Notes: generated from the sequence alone by a model not told the origin. 64,000 nucleotides of DNA from Pseudomonas sp. dw_358 (GCF_018449655.1 NZ_JAAVUX010000015.1:62001-126000); one strand, 5' to 3'; counted from the first letter of the stretch, positions 1 through 8,278 are shown. Made by a program: numbers and translations.

Positions 1-339
1 CGACAAAGCGACACAGGCGTAGCCTTTCTGTTGCACGTTGGTGAACAGCTTTTCCAGCTCGCGCTTGTTCAGCAGCAGTTTGCGGGTGCGCACCGGGTCG
101 GCGATGACGTGGGTACTGGCCGTGGTCAAGGGTGCGATGTGGCTGCCCAGCAGCCAGGCTTCGCCATCCTTGAGCAGGACGTAACTGTCGATCAGCTGAG
201 CCTTGCCGGCACGCAGACTTTTTACTTCCCAGCCGGACAGGACCAGACCGGCTTCGAAACGGTGTTCGATGAAGTAATCGTGTCGCGCTTTCTTGTTCTG
301 CGCGATGGTCCCTGTGGGGTGTTTCTTCTGTTTGGCCAT
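1..339 (-). CDS. smpB: SsrA-binding protein SmpB (partial, C-terminus off window)
   Basis: The reverse strand from the ATG at 339 reads MAKQKKHPTGTIAQNKKARH and stays open to base 1, giving the first 113 residues; the C-terminal tail lies outside the window. The visible part carries the SmpB beta-barrel sequence, including GWEVKSLRAGKAQL and the SHIAP segment. SmpB binds tmRNA and brings it to stalled ribosomes for trans-translation. It is divergent from ratA/rnfH, an order typical of gamma-proteobacteria. The identity is secure; only the end is missing. Confidence 0.97.
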   Translation of the reverse strand, partial: MAKQKKHPTGTIAQNKKARHDYFIEHRFEAGLVLSGWEVKSLRAGKAQLIDSYVLLKDGEAWLLGSHIAPLTTASTHVIADPVRTRKLLLNKRELEKLFTNVQQKGYACVALS

Positions 340-491
340 AGGGGCGGCATTATAGGGAAGCGGCGGCTTGTCGGCTATGGGCATCCTGCGTGCTTGAGAC
401 ACTGAGTTGAATCCCGGACAATGCGGCAACTTTTTTGATCACCCGGGCCTGCCTGCTGTCGACACAAGGCAATGGCCCTCAGGGGAAGAAC

Positions 492-926
492 ATGACCACA
501 CACATTCAACGCTCGGCCTTGTTGCCGTATCCCGCACAGGCTCTGTATGACCTGGTCAACGATGTGGCCCGGTACCCGGAGTTCCTGCCGTGGTGCTCGG
601 CCTCGACCGTGCTGGATGCCACGGATGTCTCGATGCGGGCCAAAGTCGAGGTGGCCAAGGGTGGCCTCAGCCAGCATTTCGTGACGAAAAACCAGCTGGT
701 GCCGGGGCAGTCCATCGAGATGAACCTTGAGGAAGGTCCGTTCAGCCAGCTGCATGGGCTGTGGGTGTTCAAGGCGCTGGGTGAGAAGGCCTGCAAGATC
801 AGCCTCGACCTGTCGTTTGACTATGCCGGGCCGGTGGTTCGGGCGACGTTGGGGCCGCTGTTCAATCAGGCGGCGAATCAGTTGGTCGATGCCTTCTGTC
901 AGCGTGCCAAGCAACTCCATGGCTGA
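492..926 (+). CDS. ratA: RatA-family START/COQ10-like protein
   Basis: A 144-residue SRPBCC (START-like) protein beginning MTTHIQRSALLPYPAQALYD, with the family hallmark YPEFLPWC near residues 28-35 and an FDYAGPVVR segment near the end. The open frame runs further upstream to 435, but the ATG at 492 follows the purine-rich AGGGGAAG and matches the family start. In E. coli RatA is described as a 50S-binding inhibitor of 70S formation, while the related COQ10 proteins bind ubiquinone, so either role is possible. It overlaps rnfH by 8 bases, so the two are likely translationally coupled. Confidence 0.9.
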   Translation: MTTHIQRSALLPYPAQALYDLVNDVARYPEFLPWCSASTVLDATDVSMRAKVEVAKGGLSQHFVTKNQLVPGQSIEMNLEEGPFSQLHGLWVFKALGEKACKISLDLSFDYAGPVVRATLGPLFNQAANQLVDAFCQRAKQLHG

Positions 927-1233
927 GCCGATTGCGATCGAGGTGGTGTACGCCACGCCCGAGCAGCAGGGTTTGATTCGCCTGGACGTGCCGGCTGGCA
1001 GCAGTCTGTCAGCCGTGCTGCAATTGGACTTGGTCCAGCAGCAGTGGCCGCAGCTCGACCTGGGCCAAATGCCGGTGGGGATCTTTGGCAAGGTGGTTGC
1101 CGACCCGAACAAACACGTGATGCAGGCCGGTGAGCGGATCGAGATCTACCGACCGTTGTTGGCGGATCCGAAAGAGGTGCGTCGTTTGCGCGCAGCCAAG
1201 GCAGCACGCGATCGGGCGGCCTCGGGTGGCTGA
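919..1233 (+). CDS. rnfH: RnfH-family ubiquitin-like protein
   Basis: A 104-residue protein starting MAEPIAIEVVYATPEQQG, with the beta-grasp (ubiquitin-like) pattern of UPF0125/RnfH, the conserved VGIFGKVV and ERIEIYRPL segments and a basic C-terminal tail. The ATG at 919 lies inside the end of ratA, the usual arrangement in proteobacteria. The molecular function is not well defined. An intrinsic terminator follows at once. The frame is open upstream, but only this start gives the family N-terminus. Confidence 0.9.
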   Translation: MAEPIAIEVVYATPEQQGLIRLDVPAGSSLSAVLQLDLVQQQWPQLDLGQMPVGIFGKVVADPNKHVMQAGERIEIYRPLLADPKEVRRLRAAKAARDRAASGG

Positions 1234-1263
1234 AGGTTTTTTCACGCAGTCAATTGCGCCCAT

Positions 1264-1292
1264 AAAAAAGCCCGAACATGTCGGGCTTTTTT
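1264..1292. terminator. Bidirectional intrinsic terminator between rnfH and bamE
   Basis: AAAAAAGCCCGA, loop ACATG, TCGGGCTTTTTT: a short GC stem flanked by an A-run and a T-run, so it can end transcription of rnfH on the plus strand and bamE on the minus strand. Confidence 0.9.
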
Positions 1293-1308
1293 GTGGGCGC
1301 TGTCCGGC

Positions 1309-1833
1309 TTATTGCGGACCGGGTTCCAGCGGCGGCACGGTCGGGACCGGTATGGTTTTCACACCGTCGACGTCTTTCTGGATTTGGTCGAGCAGCGAAC
1401 CTGGCTTGGCCGGGGCGTCCGGTTTTGGCGTGTCGCCCTGCTGAACCGGGGCTGCGGTGCTGTCGGCAGGCTTGCCGAGCAAGGCCTGGTCGCGGCTCAC
1501 GCCTGGCATGAAATCACCTGACAGGCTCGCAAGCTGATCATTCTCGTTGAAGAAGATGCTCATGCTTTCTTGCTGCCGTTCACCACCGCCCGGCTGCAGG
1601 GTGTACATGTAATCCCAGCGGTTAGGGTGAAAGGTGTCGACGATCAGGGGGTTGCCCATGATAAACCGTACTTGCCGGCGGGTCATTCCTGGCCGTAACT
1701 GGTCTATCATGTCCTGCGTCACGACATTGCCCTGTTGGATGTCGATTTTGTAAACCCCGGGGAATGAACAACCGGCGAGTGCGAGCAGTCCCACGAAGGT
1801 GAGGCTGGTTAGCAAGTGCTTGGTGTTTTGCAT
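1309..1833 (-). CDS. bamE: Outer membrane protein assembly factor BamE
   Basis: A 174-residue lipoprotein. The lipobox LAGC places the acylated Cys at residue 22. The SmpA/OmlA domain follows, with QGNVVTQDMIDQLRPGMTR and the GNPLIVDTFHPNRWDY signature. BamE is the small lipoprotein subunit of the BAM complex that inserts beta-barrel proteins into the outer membrane. The proline-rich tail after about residue 125 is longer than in E. coli BamE but usual for Pseudomonas OmlA. It is divergent from fur with 98 bases between the starts, an arrangement I recall as conserved in pseudomonads. Confidence 0.96.
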   Translation of the reverse strand: MQNTKHLLTSLTFVGLLALAGCSFPGVYKIDIQQGNVVTQDMIDQLRPGMTRRQVRFIMGNPLIVDTFHPNRWDYMYTLQPGGGERQQESMSIFFNENDQLASLSGDFMPGVSRDQALLGKPADSTAAPVQQGDTPKPDAPAKPGSLLDQIQKDVDGVKTIPVPTVPPLEPGPQ

Positions 1834-1931
1834 CGGTGGGCGACTTCCACTATCTTGGCTGGGACAAACTAAACCCCGATCATACCCGCATTAAGAGAAG
1901 CTGCGAAGCAGCATCGGCGAGAAAGCTGACC

Positions 1932-2339
1932 ATGGTTGAAAATAGCGAATTACGTAAAGCGGGCCTCAAGGTTACCCTGCCGCGAGTGAAGATTCTGCAG
2001 ATGCTGGACTCTGCAGAGCAGCGTCACATGAGCGCCGAGGACGTTTACAAGGCACTGATGGAAGCCGGTGAGGATGTGGGCTTGGCCACGGTTTACCGTG
2101 TACTGACTCAGTTCGAGGCCGCCGGGTTGGTGGTGCGCCACAACTTCGACGGTGGCCATGCGGTGTTTGAATTGGCCGACGGCGGCCACCATGACCATAT
2201 GGTCAACGTGGATTCCGGCGAGGTCATCGAGTTCTTCGATGCCGAGATCGAGCGCCGTCAGAAAGAAATCGTGATCGAGCATGGCTTTGAACTGGTCGAT
2301 CACAATCTGGTGTTGTATGTGCGTCAGAAGAAGAGCTGA
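1932..2339 (+). CDS. fur: Ferric uptake regulator Fur
   Basis: A 135-residue Fur protein, MVENSELRKAGLKVTLPRVK, with the winged-helix DNA-binding half (VGLATVYRVLTQFEAAGLV near residues 49-67) and a dimerisation half holding the HHDH metal site at residues 86-89. The start is the ATG at 1932; the longer open frame from 1836 lacks support. Unlike E. coli Fur, which has CxxC after HHDH, this protein has no cysteine at all (Asn at position 92). It represses iron uptake genes and, in pseudomonads, the PrrF sRNAs, a candidate for which lies at 52929-53042. Confidence 0.97.
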   Translation: MVENSELRKAGLKVTLPRVKILQMLDSAEQRHMSAEDVYKALMEAGEDVGLATVYRVLTQFEAAGLVVRHNFDGGHAVFELADGGHHDHMVNVDSGEVIEFFDAEIERRQKEIVIEHGFELVDHNLVLYVRQKKS

Positions 2340-2356
2340 GTTACACATCTGCTCAT

Positions 2357-2387
2357 AAAAAAGGCGGCCCTTGGGTCGCCTTTTTTT
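2357..2387. terminator. Intrinsic terminator between fur and recN (convergent)
   Basis: AAAAAAGGCGGCCC, TT, GGGTCGCCTTTTTTT: an 8-bp-plus stem flanked by an A-run and a T-run, so it serves fur and probably recN from the other side. A G-run follows near 2402-2409. Confidence 0.9.
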
Positions 2388-2417
2388 GTGGTTTTTTTGT
2401 AGGGGGGGGCGGCGGTA

Positions 2418-4091
2418 TCAACCCTTGGCCGTTACCACCATCTTCTTCGCATGGGCCAGGGATTCCTTGGTCAGATCAATACCGCCCAACATCCGCGCCA
2501 CTTCTTCCACTCGCTCGCTTTTGCTCAGGCTCGACACCGCCGTACGGGTCTCGTCGCTGCCGCGGACCTTGTGCACGAACAAGTGGTGATGACCTTGGGC
2601 GGCCACCTGGGGCAAGTGGGTCACAGTGAGGACCTGGCCCCGCTCGCCGAGGCGACGCAGCAGTTGGCCGACGATTTCGGCCGTCGGGCCGCCGATGCCC
2701 ACGTCGACTTCGTCGAACACCAGGGTCGGGACCCGTGAGGTCTGGGCGGTGATCACCTGGATCGCCAGGCTGATGCGCGACAGTTCGCCACCGGAGGCCA
2801 CCTTGGCCAGTGGCTTGAGCGGCTGGCCCGGGTTGGCGCTGACCAGCAGTTCGACCTGTTCCAGGCCATAAGGCTGCAGGTCGTCCTGGCTGTTGAGACG
2901 CAGTTCGATAGTGAAGCGCCCGCCCGGCATGCCCAGGCGCTGGATCTCCTGTTGCACGGCCTCGGCCAGTTGCGCGGCAGCGTGGGTGCGCAGGCCGCTG
3001 AGTTCGACGGCCTTTTTCTGATAATGGCGGGCATAGGCCGCCAGCTCTTCGCCCAGTTGCTCGACGGATTCGTCGCTGGCGTTCAGGCCTTCGATCTCGT
3101 CCATCAGCTTTTGCTGGAGCACCGGCAGTTCGCTGGGGTGCACGCGGTGTTTGCGGGCCAGGGTGTAAATAGTGTCCAGGCGTTCTTCGAGCTGCTGCAG
3201 GCGCGCAGGGTCGGCGTCGAAGTTATCGAGGAAACGGTTGAGTTCGCCCACGGCTTCTTCCACCTGGATCTGCGCACTGGCGATCAGATTGGTGGCTTCG
3301 CCCAGAGCGTGGGGGGCGTTGTTGACCGCGCCCAGGCGGTTGAGGCTGGTAGTCAGGGCGCTGAGCACGTTGCCGGAATCGCTTTCGCTGCAGTGCTCGA
3401 TGACCTGGCGGCAGATGCCGAACAGGGCTTCGGCATTGGTCAGGTTCTTGTGCTCCTGCTCCAGATGCTCCAGCTCGTTTTCGCCCAGTCCGAGGTTGTC
3501 GAGTTCTTCCAGTTGGTAGCTCAAGAGTTGATGGCGGGCCCGTTGCTCGTCGCCGGAGTTGGACAGGCGGTCGAGCTCGGAGCGCGTCTGACGCCATTTC
3601 TGCGCGGCCAGGTGTACTTGCCGGGCGAGATCCGTGGCGCCGGCGTATTCGTCAAGCAGGCGGCGATGGGTATCGGTCTTGAGCAGCGACTGGTGCTCGT
3701 GTTGGCTGTGGATATCGATCAGCAGCTCGCCCAGGGCCTTGAGGTCGGCCAGCGGGCAGGGCGTGCCATTGATATAACCGCGCGAACGCCCCTCGGCGGT
3801 GATCACCCGGCGCAGGATGCACGGGCCGTCGTTGGCCAGGTCGCGCTCGGCCAGCCACACCCCGGCCTCGGGAATGTCGCCCAGGTCGAAGGTGGCGAGG
3901 ATATCCGCCTTGTCGGCGCCAGGCCGCACCACGCCACTGTCGGCGCGGTCGCCGAGGGTCAGGCCCAGGGCGTCGAGCATGATCGACTTGCCGGCGCCGG
4001 TCTCGCCGGTGATCACGCTCATGCCACGCTCGAGTTCGAGGTCGAGGTGTTCAACGATGGCGTAGTTGTGTACGGACAGGTGCACCAGCAT
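2418..4091 (-). CDS. recN: DNA repair ATPase RecN
   Basis: A 557-residue SMC-like protein of normal RecN length, starting MLVHLSVHNYAIVEHLDLEL. Walker A GETGAGKS lies at residues 29-36. A long coiled coil fills the middle, the ABC signature ASGGELSR follows, and Walker B LVFDEVDVGIGG lies near residues 457-468. RecN acts in double-strand-break repair with RecA and holds DNA ends together. The open frame continues far upstream to 4712, but that part is antisense to grpE. The start at 4091 is 25 bases from a LexA-type box, consistent with SOS control. Confidence 0.97.
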   Translation of the reverse strand: MLVHLSVHNYAIVEHLDLELERGMSVITGETGAGKSIMLDALGLTLGDRADSGVVRPGADKADILATFDLGDIPEAGVWLAERDLANDGPCILRRVITAEGRSRGYINGTPCPLADLKALGELLIDIHSQHEHQSLLKTDTHRRLLDEYAGATDLARQVHLAAQKWRQTRSELDRLSNSGDEQRARHQLLSYQLEELDNLGLGENELEHLEQEHKNLTNAEALFGICRQVIEHCSESDSGNVLSALTTSLNRLGAVNNAPHALGEATNLIASAQIQVEEAVGELNRFLDNFDADPARLQQLEERLDTIYTLARKHRVHPSELPVLQQKLMDEIEGLNASDESVEQLGEELAAYARHYQKKAVELSGLRTHAAAQLAEAVQQEIQRLGMPGGRFTIELRLNSQDDLQPYGLEQVELLVSANPGQPLKPLAKVASGGELSRISLAIQVITAQTSRVPTLVFDEVDVGIGGPTAEIVGQLLRRLGERGQVLTVTHLPQVAAQGHHHLFVHKVRGSDETRTAVSSLSKSERVEEVARMLGGIDLTKESLAHAKKMVVTAKG

Positions 4092-4115
4092 AGAGGCGGC
4101 TCCCAGGCTTGAGGT

Positions 4116-4152
4116 CTGGTTATTTATACAGTGTTTTTCGTGGGGCTGACAA
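4116..4152 (-). promoter_or_regulatory. recN promoter overlapped by a LexA (SOS) box
   Basis: On the minus strand TTGTCA (4147-4152) and TATAAA (4123-4128) are 18 bases apart. The palindrome CTGGTTATTTATACAG (4116-4131) fits CTG-N10-CAG and covers the -10 region, 25-40 bases before the recN ATG. LexA bound here would block RNA polymerase. One base differs from the ideal CTGT arm. Confidence 0.8.
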
Positions 4153-4233
4153 TGCCTCTCATCGGGTCCTTTATCTGGGGCGCAATAATTTAATTGCATC
4201 AACGGATTAACAGTGGCCCTGAATCGATTTGCC

Positions 4234-4261
4234 CTTGAACCTCGGATTCGCGACCCCATAT
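4234..4261 (+). promoter_or_regulatory. Sigma-32 heat-shock promoter of grpE
   Basis: CTTGAA (4234-4239), 14 bases, CCCCATAT (4254-4261). This is an exact match to the sigma-32 pattern CTTGAA-N14-CCCCATnT, about 50 bases before the grpE start. The rest of the 219-base gap between recN and grpE holds the recN promoter and no further gene. Confidence 0.92.
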
Positions 4262-4310
4262 ACCCGGCACAAGCGCGAGTCGGGCTCGCGGAAGATTGAA
4301 GGAGAAACCT

Positions 4311-4874
4311 ATGGCTGACGAACAGAAGCTGGACGAACAGAACACCGAAGCGACCGCTGGCGAGGCCGGTGGCGAAGAGCTTGGCGCACGTGTGCAGTTG
4401 CTCGAAGAGCAGTTGGCTGGCGCGCAGGATCAGGCCTTGCGAGTGGCTGCCGACCTGCAGAACGTCCGTCGCCGTGCCGAGCAGGATGTCGAGAAGGCGC
4501 ACAAATTTGCCCTGGAAAAATTCGCAGGCGACCTGCTGCCGATCGTCGATAGCCTGGAGCGCGGTCTGGAGTTGTCGAACCCCGACGACGAAAGCATCCG
4601 TCCGATGCGCGAAGGCATCGAGCTGACCCTGAAGATGTTCAACGACACCCTCAAGCGCTATAACCTCGAGGCGCTGGACCCCCATGGCGAACCGTTCAAC
4701 GCCGAGCATCACCAGGCGATGGCCATGCAGGAAAGCGCTGACGTCGAACCCAACAGCGTGTTGAAAGTGTTCCAGAAAGGCTATTCGCTCAACGGCCGCC
4801 TGTTGCGTCCAGCCATGGTCGTGGTCAGCAAGGCGCCGGCGCCGTCCTCGCCGTCGATCAATGAAACAGCCTGA
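4311..4874 (+). CDS. grpE: Nucleotide exchange factor GrpE
   Basis: A 187-residue GrpE, MADEQKLDEQNTEATAGEAG. An acidic N-terminus is followed by a long coiled coil (residues about 25-90, including RVAADLQNVRRRAEQD) and the beta-wing domain with HQAMAMQESADVEPNSVLKV and the C-terminal LNGRLLRPAMVVVSK. It releases ADP from DnaK. The start at 4311 is preceded by AAGGAGA with good spacing; the TTG at 4296 in the same frame is not needed. It stands just upstream of dnaK, each gene with its own sigma-32 promoter. Confidence 0.98.
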   Translation: MADEQKLDEQNTEATAGEAGGEELGARVQLLEEQLAGAQDQALRVAADLQNVRRRAEQDVEKAHKFALEKFAGDLLPIVDSLERGLELSNPDDESIRPMREGIELTLKMFNDTLKRYNLEALDPHGEPFNAEHHQAMAMQESADVEPNSVLKVFQKGYSLNGRLLRPAMVVVSKAPAPSSPSINETA

Positions 4875-4893
4875 GCAAAAAATGTGTCGCGGG

Positions 4894-4921
4894 CTTGAAA
4901 TCGACCCTCAGGCCCCCATTT
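4894..4921 (+). promoter_or_regulatory. Sigma-32 heat-shock promoter of dnaK
   Basis: CTTGAA (4894-4899), 14 bases, CCCCATTT (4914-4921). A full-consensus sigma-32 promoter in the 143-base grpE-dnaK gap, about 97 bases before the dnaK ATG. It has the same spacing as the grpE promoter. Confidence 0.92.
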
Positions 4922-5017
4922 AGATGTCAAGCGTTTAAGTGCTACCGCAGTTAGCCACCACTGCTGCGGCATCCAAATTCAGTATTTAGAAACACACCAG
5001 TTTCGGGAGAGTCAACA

Positions 5018-6937
5018 ATGGGCAAGATTATCGGCATCGACCTGGGGACCACCAACTCCTGCGTCTCGATCCTTGAAAACGGCAACGTCAAAGTCATTGA
5101 AAACGCAGAAGGTGCTCGCACCACCCCGTCGATCATCGCCTACGCCAACGACGGCGAGATCCTCGTCGGTCAGTCGGCCAAGCGCCAGGCAGTCACCAAC
5201 CCGCACAACACCCTGTACGCGGTAAAGCGTCTGATCGGCCGGCGTTTCGACGAAGAAGTCGTGCAGAAAGACATCCAGATGGTCCCTTACAAGATCGTCA
5301 AGGCTGACAACAGCGACGCGTGGGTCGAAGTCAACGGTCAGAAAATGTCGCCGCCACAGATCTCGGCTGAAATCTTGAAAAAGATGAAGAAAACCGCCGA
5401 AGACTACTTGGGTGAAGCGGTTACCGAAGCGGTCATCACCGTACCGGCCTACTTCAACGACAGCCAACGTCAAGCGACTAAAGACGCCGGTCGTATCGCC
5501 GGTCTGGACGTAAAACGCATCATCAACGAACCGACCGCTGCGGCACTGGCGTACGGCATGGACAAGGCCAAGGGCGACCACACTGTCATCGTTTATGACC
5601 TGGGTGGCGGTACCTTCGACGTTTCGGTCATCGAAATCGCCGAAGTCGATGGCGAGCACCAATTCGAAGTGTTGGCCACCAACGGCGACACCTTCCTGGG
5701 TGGCGAGGACTTCGACATCCGCCTGATCGACTACCTCGTCGACGAGTTCAAGAAAGAAAGCGGCATGAACCTCAAAGGTGACCCGCTGGCGATGCAGCGC
5801 CTGAAAGAAGCTGCTGAAAAAGCCAAGATCGAGCTGTCCTCGAGCCTGCAGACCGACGTCAACCTGCCGTACATCACTGCAGACGCAACCGGTCCGAAGC
5901 ACTTGAACGTGAAGATCTCCCGCGCCAAGCTGGAATCGCTGGTGGAAGATCTGGTCAAGCGTACCATCGAGCCTTGCCGCATCGCGCTGAAAGACTCGGG
6001 TATCGACGTTGGCGCCATCAACGACGTGATCCTGGTCGGTGGCCAGACCCGTATGCCGCTGGTGCAAAAAGCGGTGACTGACTTCTTCGGCAAAGAAGCC
6101 CGTAAAGACGTCAACCCGGACGAAGCCGTTGCCATGGGTGCTGCCATTCAGGGCGCCGTGCTGGCCGGTGATGTCAAAGACGTGCTGCTGCTGGACGTCA
6201 GCCCGCTGACCCTGGGTATCGAAACCATGGGCGGCGTGATGACCGCGCTGATCGAGAAAAACACCACGATTCCGACCAAGAAATCGCAAGTGTTCTCGAC
6301 CGCCGACGACAACCAGGGCGCCGTGACCATCCACGTACTGCAGGGCGAGCGCAAGCAAGCCACGCAGAACAAGTCGCTGGGCAAGTTCGATCTGGCCGAG
6401 ATTCCACCGGCGCCACGCGGCGTGCCGCAAATCGAAGTGACCTTCGACATCGACGCCAACGGCATTCTGCACGTCGGCGCGAAAGACAAGGCGACCGGCA
6501 AGACTCAGTCCATCGTGATCAAGGCCAACTCCGGTCTGTCCGAGGAAGAGATTCAGCAGATGATTCGTGACGCTGAAACCAACGCCGACGAAGACCGCAA
6601 GTTCGAAGAGCTGGCCGCTGCCCGTAATCAGGGTGATGCACTGGTGCACTCGACGCGCAAAATGGTCGCTGACGCCGGTGACAAAGTCACTGCTGAAGAG
6701 AAGACTGCGGTCGAAGCGGCCGTGGTTGCCCTGGAAGCCGCTGTCAAAGGCGACGACAAGGCTGCCATCGACGCCAAGGTCGAAGAGCTGTCGAAGGTTT
6801 CCGCGCCAGTGGCACAGAAGCTGTACGCCGATCAGGCCCAACAGCCTGAAGGCGCAGCGGCTCAGCAGGCTGAAGAGCCGGCCAAGCACGACGACGTCGT
6901 GGATGCCGAGTTTGAAGAAGTCAAAGACCACAAGTAA
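5018..6937 (+). CDS. dnaK: Molecular chaperone DnaK (Hsp70)
   Basis: A 639-residue Hsp70. The ATPase domain begins MGKIIGIDLGTTNSCVSI with the phosphate-1 motif, includes the Hsp70 signature VYDLGGGTFDVS and extends to about residue 385. The substrate-binding domain and helical lid follow, ending in the acidic tail DDVVDAEFEEVKDHK. It folds and disaggregates proteins with DnaJ and GrpE, both encoded alongside. GGGAGAG lies upstream of the ATG. The opposite strand also shows a 639-codon open frame, a known codon-bias shadow of dnaK. Confidence 0.99.
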   Translation: MGKIIGIDLGTTNSCVSILENGNVKVIENAEGARTTPSIIAYANDGEILVGQSAKRQAVTNPHNTLYAVKRLIGRRFDEEVVQKDIQMVPYKIVKADNSDAWVEVNGQKMSPPQISAEILKKMKKTAEDYLGEAVTEAVITVPAYFNDSQRQATKDAGRIAGLDVKRIINEPTAAALAYGMDKAKGDHTVIVYDLGGGTFDVSVIEIAEVDGEHQFEVLATNGDTFLGGEDFDIRLIDYLVDEFKKESGMNLKGDPLAMQRLKEAAEKAKIELSSSLQTDVNLPYITADATGPKHLNVKISRAKLESLVEDLVKRTIEPCRIALKDSGIDVGAINDVILVGGQTRMPLVQKAVTDFFGKEARKDVNPDEAVAMGAAIQGAVLAGDVKDVLLLDVSPLTLGIETMGGVMTALIEKNTTIPTKKSQVFSTADDNQGAVTIHVLQGERKQATQNKSLGKFDLAEIPPAPRGVPQIEVTFDIDANGILHVGAKDKATGKTQSIVIKANSGLSEEEIQQMIRDAETNADEDRKFEELAAARNQGDALVHSTRKMVADAGDKVTAEEKTAVEAAVVALEAAVKGDDKAAIDAKVEELSKVSAPVAQKLYADQAQQPEGAAAQQAEEPAKHDDVVDAEFEEVKDHK

Positions 6938-6997
6938 TCACGGCTTGTTGGTCGGCCGGCTAACCCTGTTCGGGGTGTGACTGGTAGGATGTCGCCG

Positions 6998-7018
6998 CGC
7001 GGGAGCCTAGCTCCCGCG
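6998..7018 (+). other. Perfect hairpin between dnaK and dnaJ
   Basis: CGCGGGAGC, loop CTA, GCTCCCGCG: nine GC-rich pairs, 61 bases after dnaK and 112 before dnaJ. No T-run follows, so it is more likely a partial terminator, an mRNA stabiliser or a processing site than a full terminator. I found no convincing sigma-32 promoter for dnaJ in this 192-base gap. Confidence 0.6.
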
Positions 7019-7129
7019 TTGGCGTATCTGGAATACACGAATTTTTTGTTACAACAGGCCCCGGTGGCGTGTTGGTAGTACGGCCTCTGGCGCCCAGGCG
7101 TGCTGGCTCCCTGAAGAGTACGAAGACAT

Positions 7130-8266
7130 ATGGCAAAGCGTGACTATTACGAAGTGTTGGGGGTGGAGCGCAGCTCCAGCGAAGCGGACCTGAAGAAGGC
7201 CTACCGCCGTCTCGCGATGAAGTATCACCCGGACCGTAACCCTGATGACAAAGCGTCTGAAGAGAAATTCAAGGAGGCCAACGAGGCCTATGAAGTGCTC
7301 TCCGATGCCAGCAAGCGGGCGGCATTCGATCAGTACGGCCACGCCGGCGTCGACCCAAGCATGGGCGGCGGCGGTGGTTTTGGCGGCGCGGCCGGCGGTG
7401 CCAACTTCTCCGACATCTTCGGTGACGTTTTCAGCGATTTCTTCGGTGGCGGCCAGGGTCGTGGCGGCCGTGGCGGCGCACAGCGCGGCAGCGATCTGCG
7501 TTACACCCTGGAACTGAACCTGGAAGAGGCGGTGCGCGGGACCACGGTCAGCATCCGGGTGCCGACCCTGGTCAACTGCAAACCTTGCGATGGCAGTGGC
7601 GCGAAGAAAGGCTCGGCGCCAGTGACGTGCCCGACTTGCGGCGGTATCGGTCAGGTGCGCATGCAGCAAGGCTTCTTCTCGGTGCAGCAGACCTGCCCGC
7701 GTTGCCATGGCCAGGGCAAGATCATTTCCGATCCGTGCGATTCCTGCCACGGCGAAGGCCGTGTCGAAGAGTTCAAGACGCTGTCGGTCAAGGTGCCAGC
7801 GGGCGTCGACACCGGCGACCGCATTCGCTTGTCGGGCGAAGGCGAGGCGGGCACCCAGGGTGGCCCGACTGGCGATCTGTATGTGGTGATCAACGTTCGT
7901 GACCACGACATTTTCCAGCGCGACGGCAAACACCTGTACTGCGATGTGCCGATCAGCTTCACCGATGCGGCGCTGGGGGGCGAATTGGAAGTGCCTACGC
8001 TGGATGGCCGCGTCAAGCTGCGTATCCCCGAGGGCACCCAGACCGGCAAGCAGTTCCGTCTGCGCGGTAAGGGCGTGGCGCCGGTGCGCGGTGGTGGTGC
8101 GGGCGACCTGCTATGTCGTGTGGCCGTGGAAACCCCGGTCAATCTGGGCAAGCGTCAGCGCGAATTGCTTGAAGAGTTGCGTGCGACCCTGGAAGGCGAC
8201 AGCTCTCATTCGCCGAAGGCCACCGGTTGGTTCGACGGTGTGAAGCGCTTCTTTGGCGATTTGTAA
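7130..8266 (+). CDS. dnaJ: Co-chaperone DnaJ (Hsp40)
   Basis: A 378-residue class A J-protein. The J-domain has HPD at residues 33-35. The Gly/Phe-rich linker (about 75-115) contains FSDIFGDVFSDFFGG. Four CxxCxGxG zinc-binding repeats lie at about 145-205 (CKPCDGSG, CPTCGGIG, CPRCHGQG, CDSCHGEG), followed by the C-terminal substrate-binding domain. It stimulates DnaK ATPase and delivers clients. The start is the ATG at 7130 after a weak AGAGTACGAAG. It follows dnaK and precedes dapB by 12 bases, so dapB may be co-transcribed. Confidence 0.98.
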   Translation: MAKRDYYEVLGVERSSSEADLKKAYRRLAMKYHPDRNPDDKASEEKFKEANEAYEVLSDASKRAAFDQYGHAGVDPSMGGGGGFGGAAGGANFSDIFGDVFSDFFGGGQGRGGRGGAQRGSDLRYTLELNLEEAVRGTTVSIRVPTLVNCKPCDGSGAKKGSAPVTCPTCGGIGQVRMQQGFFSVQQTCPRCHGQGKIISDPCDSCHGEGRVEEFKTLSVKVPAGVDTGDRIRLSGEGEAGTQGGPTGDLYVVINVRDHDIFQRDGKHLYCDVPISFTDAALGGELEVPTLDGRVKLRIPEGTQTGKQFRLRGKGVAPVRGGGAGDLLCRVAVETPVNLGKRQRELLEELRATLEGDSSHSPKATGWFDGVKRFFGDL

Positions 8267-8278
8267 AAAGGATCGAGC

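Noticed and set aside
5012..6931. 639-codon open frame on the minus strand across dnaK
   Set aside because: Exact mirror of dnaK; low-complexity V/F/D-rich translation, a known codon-bias shadow.
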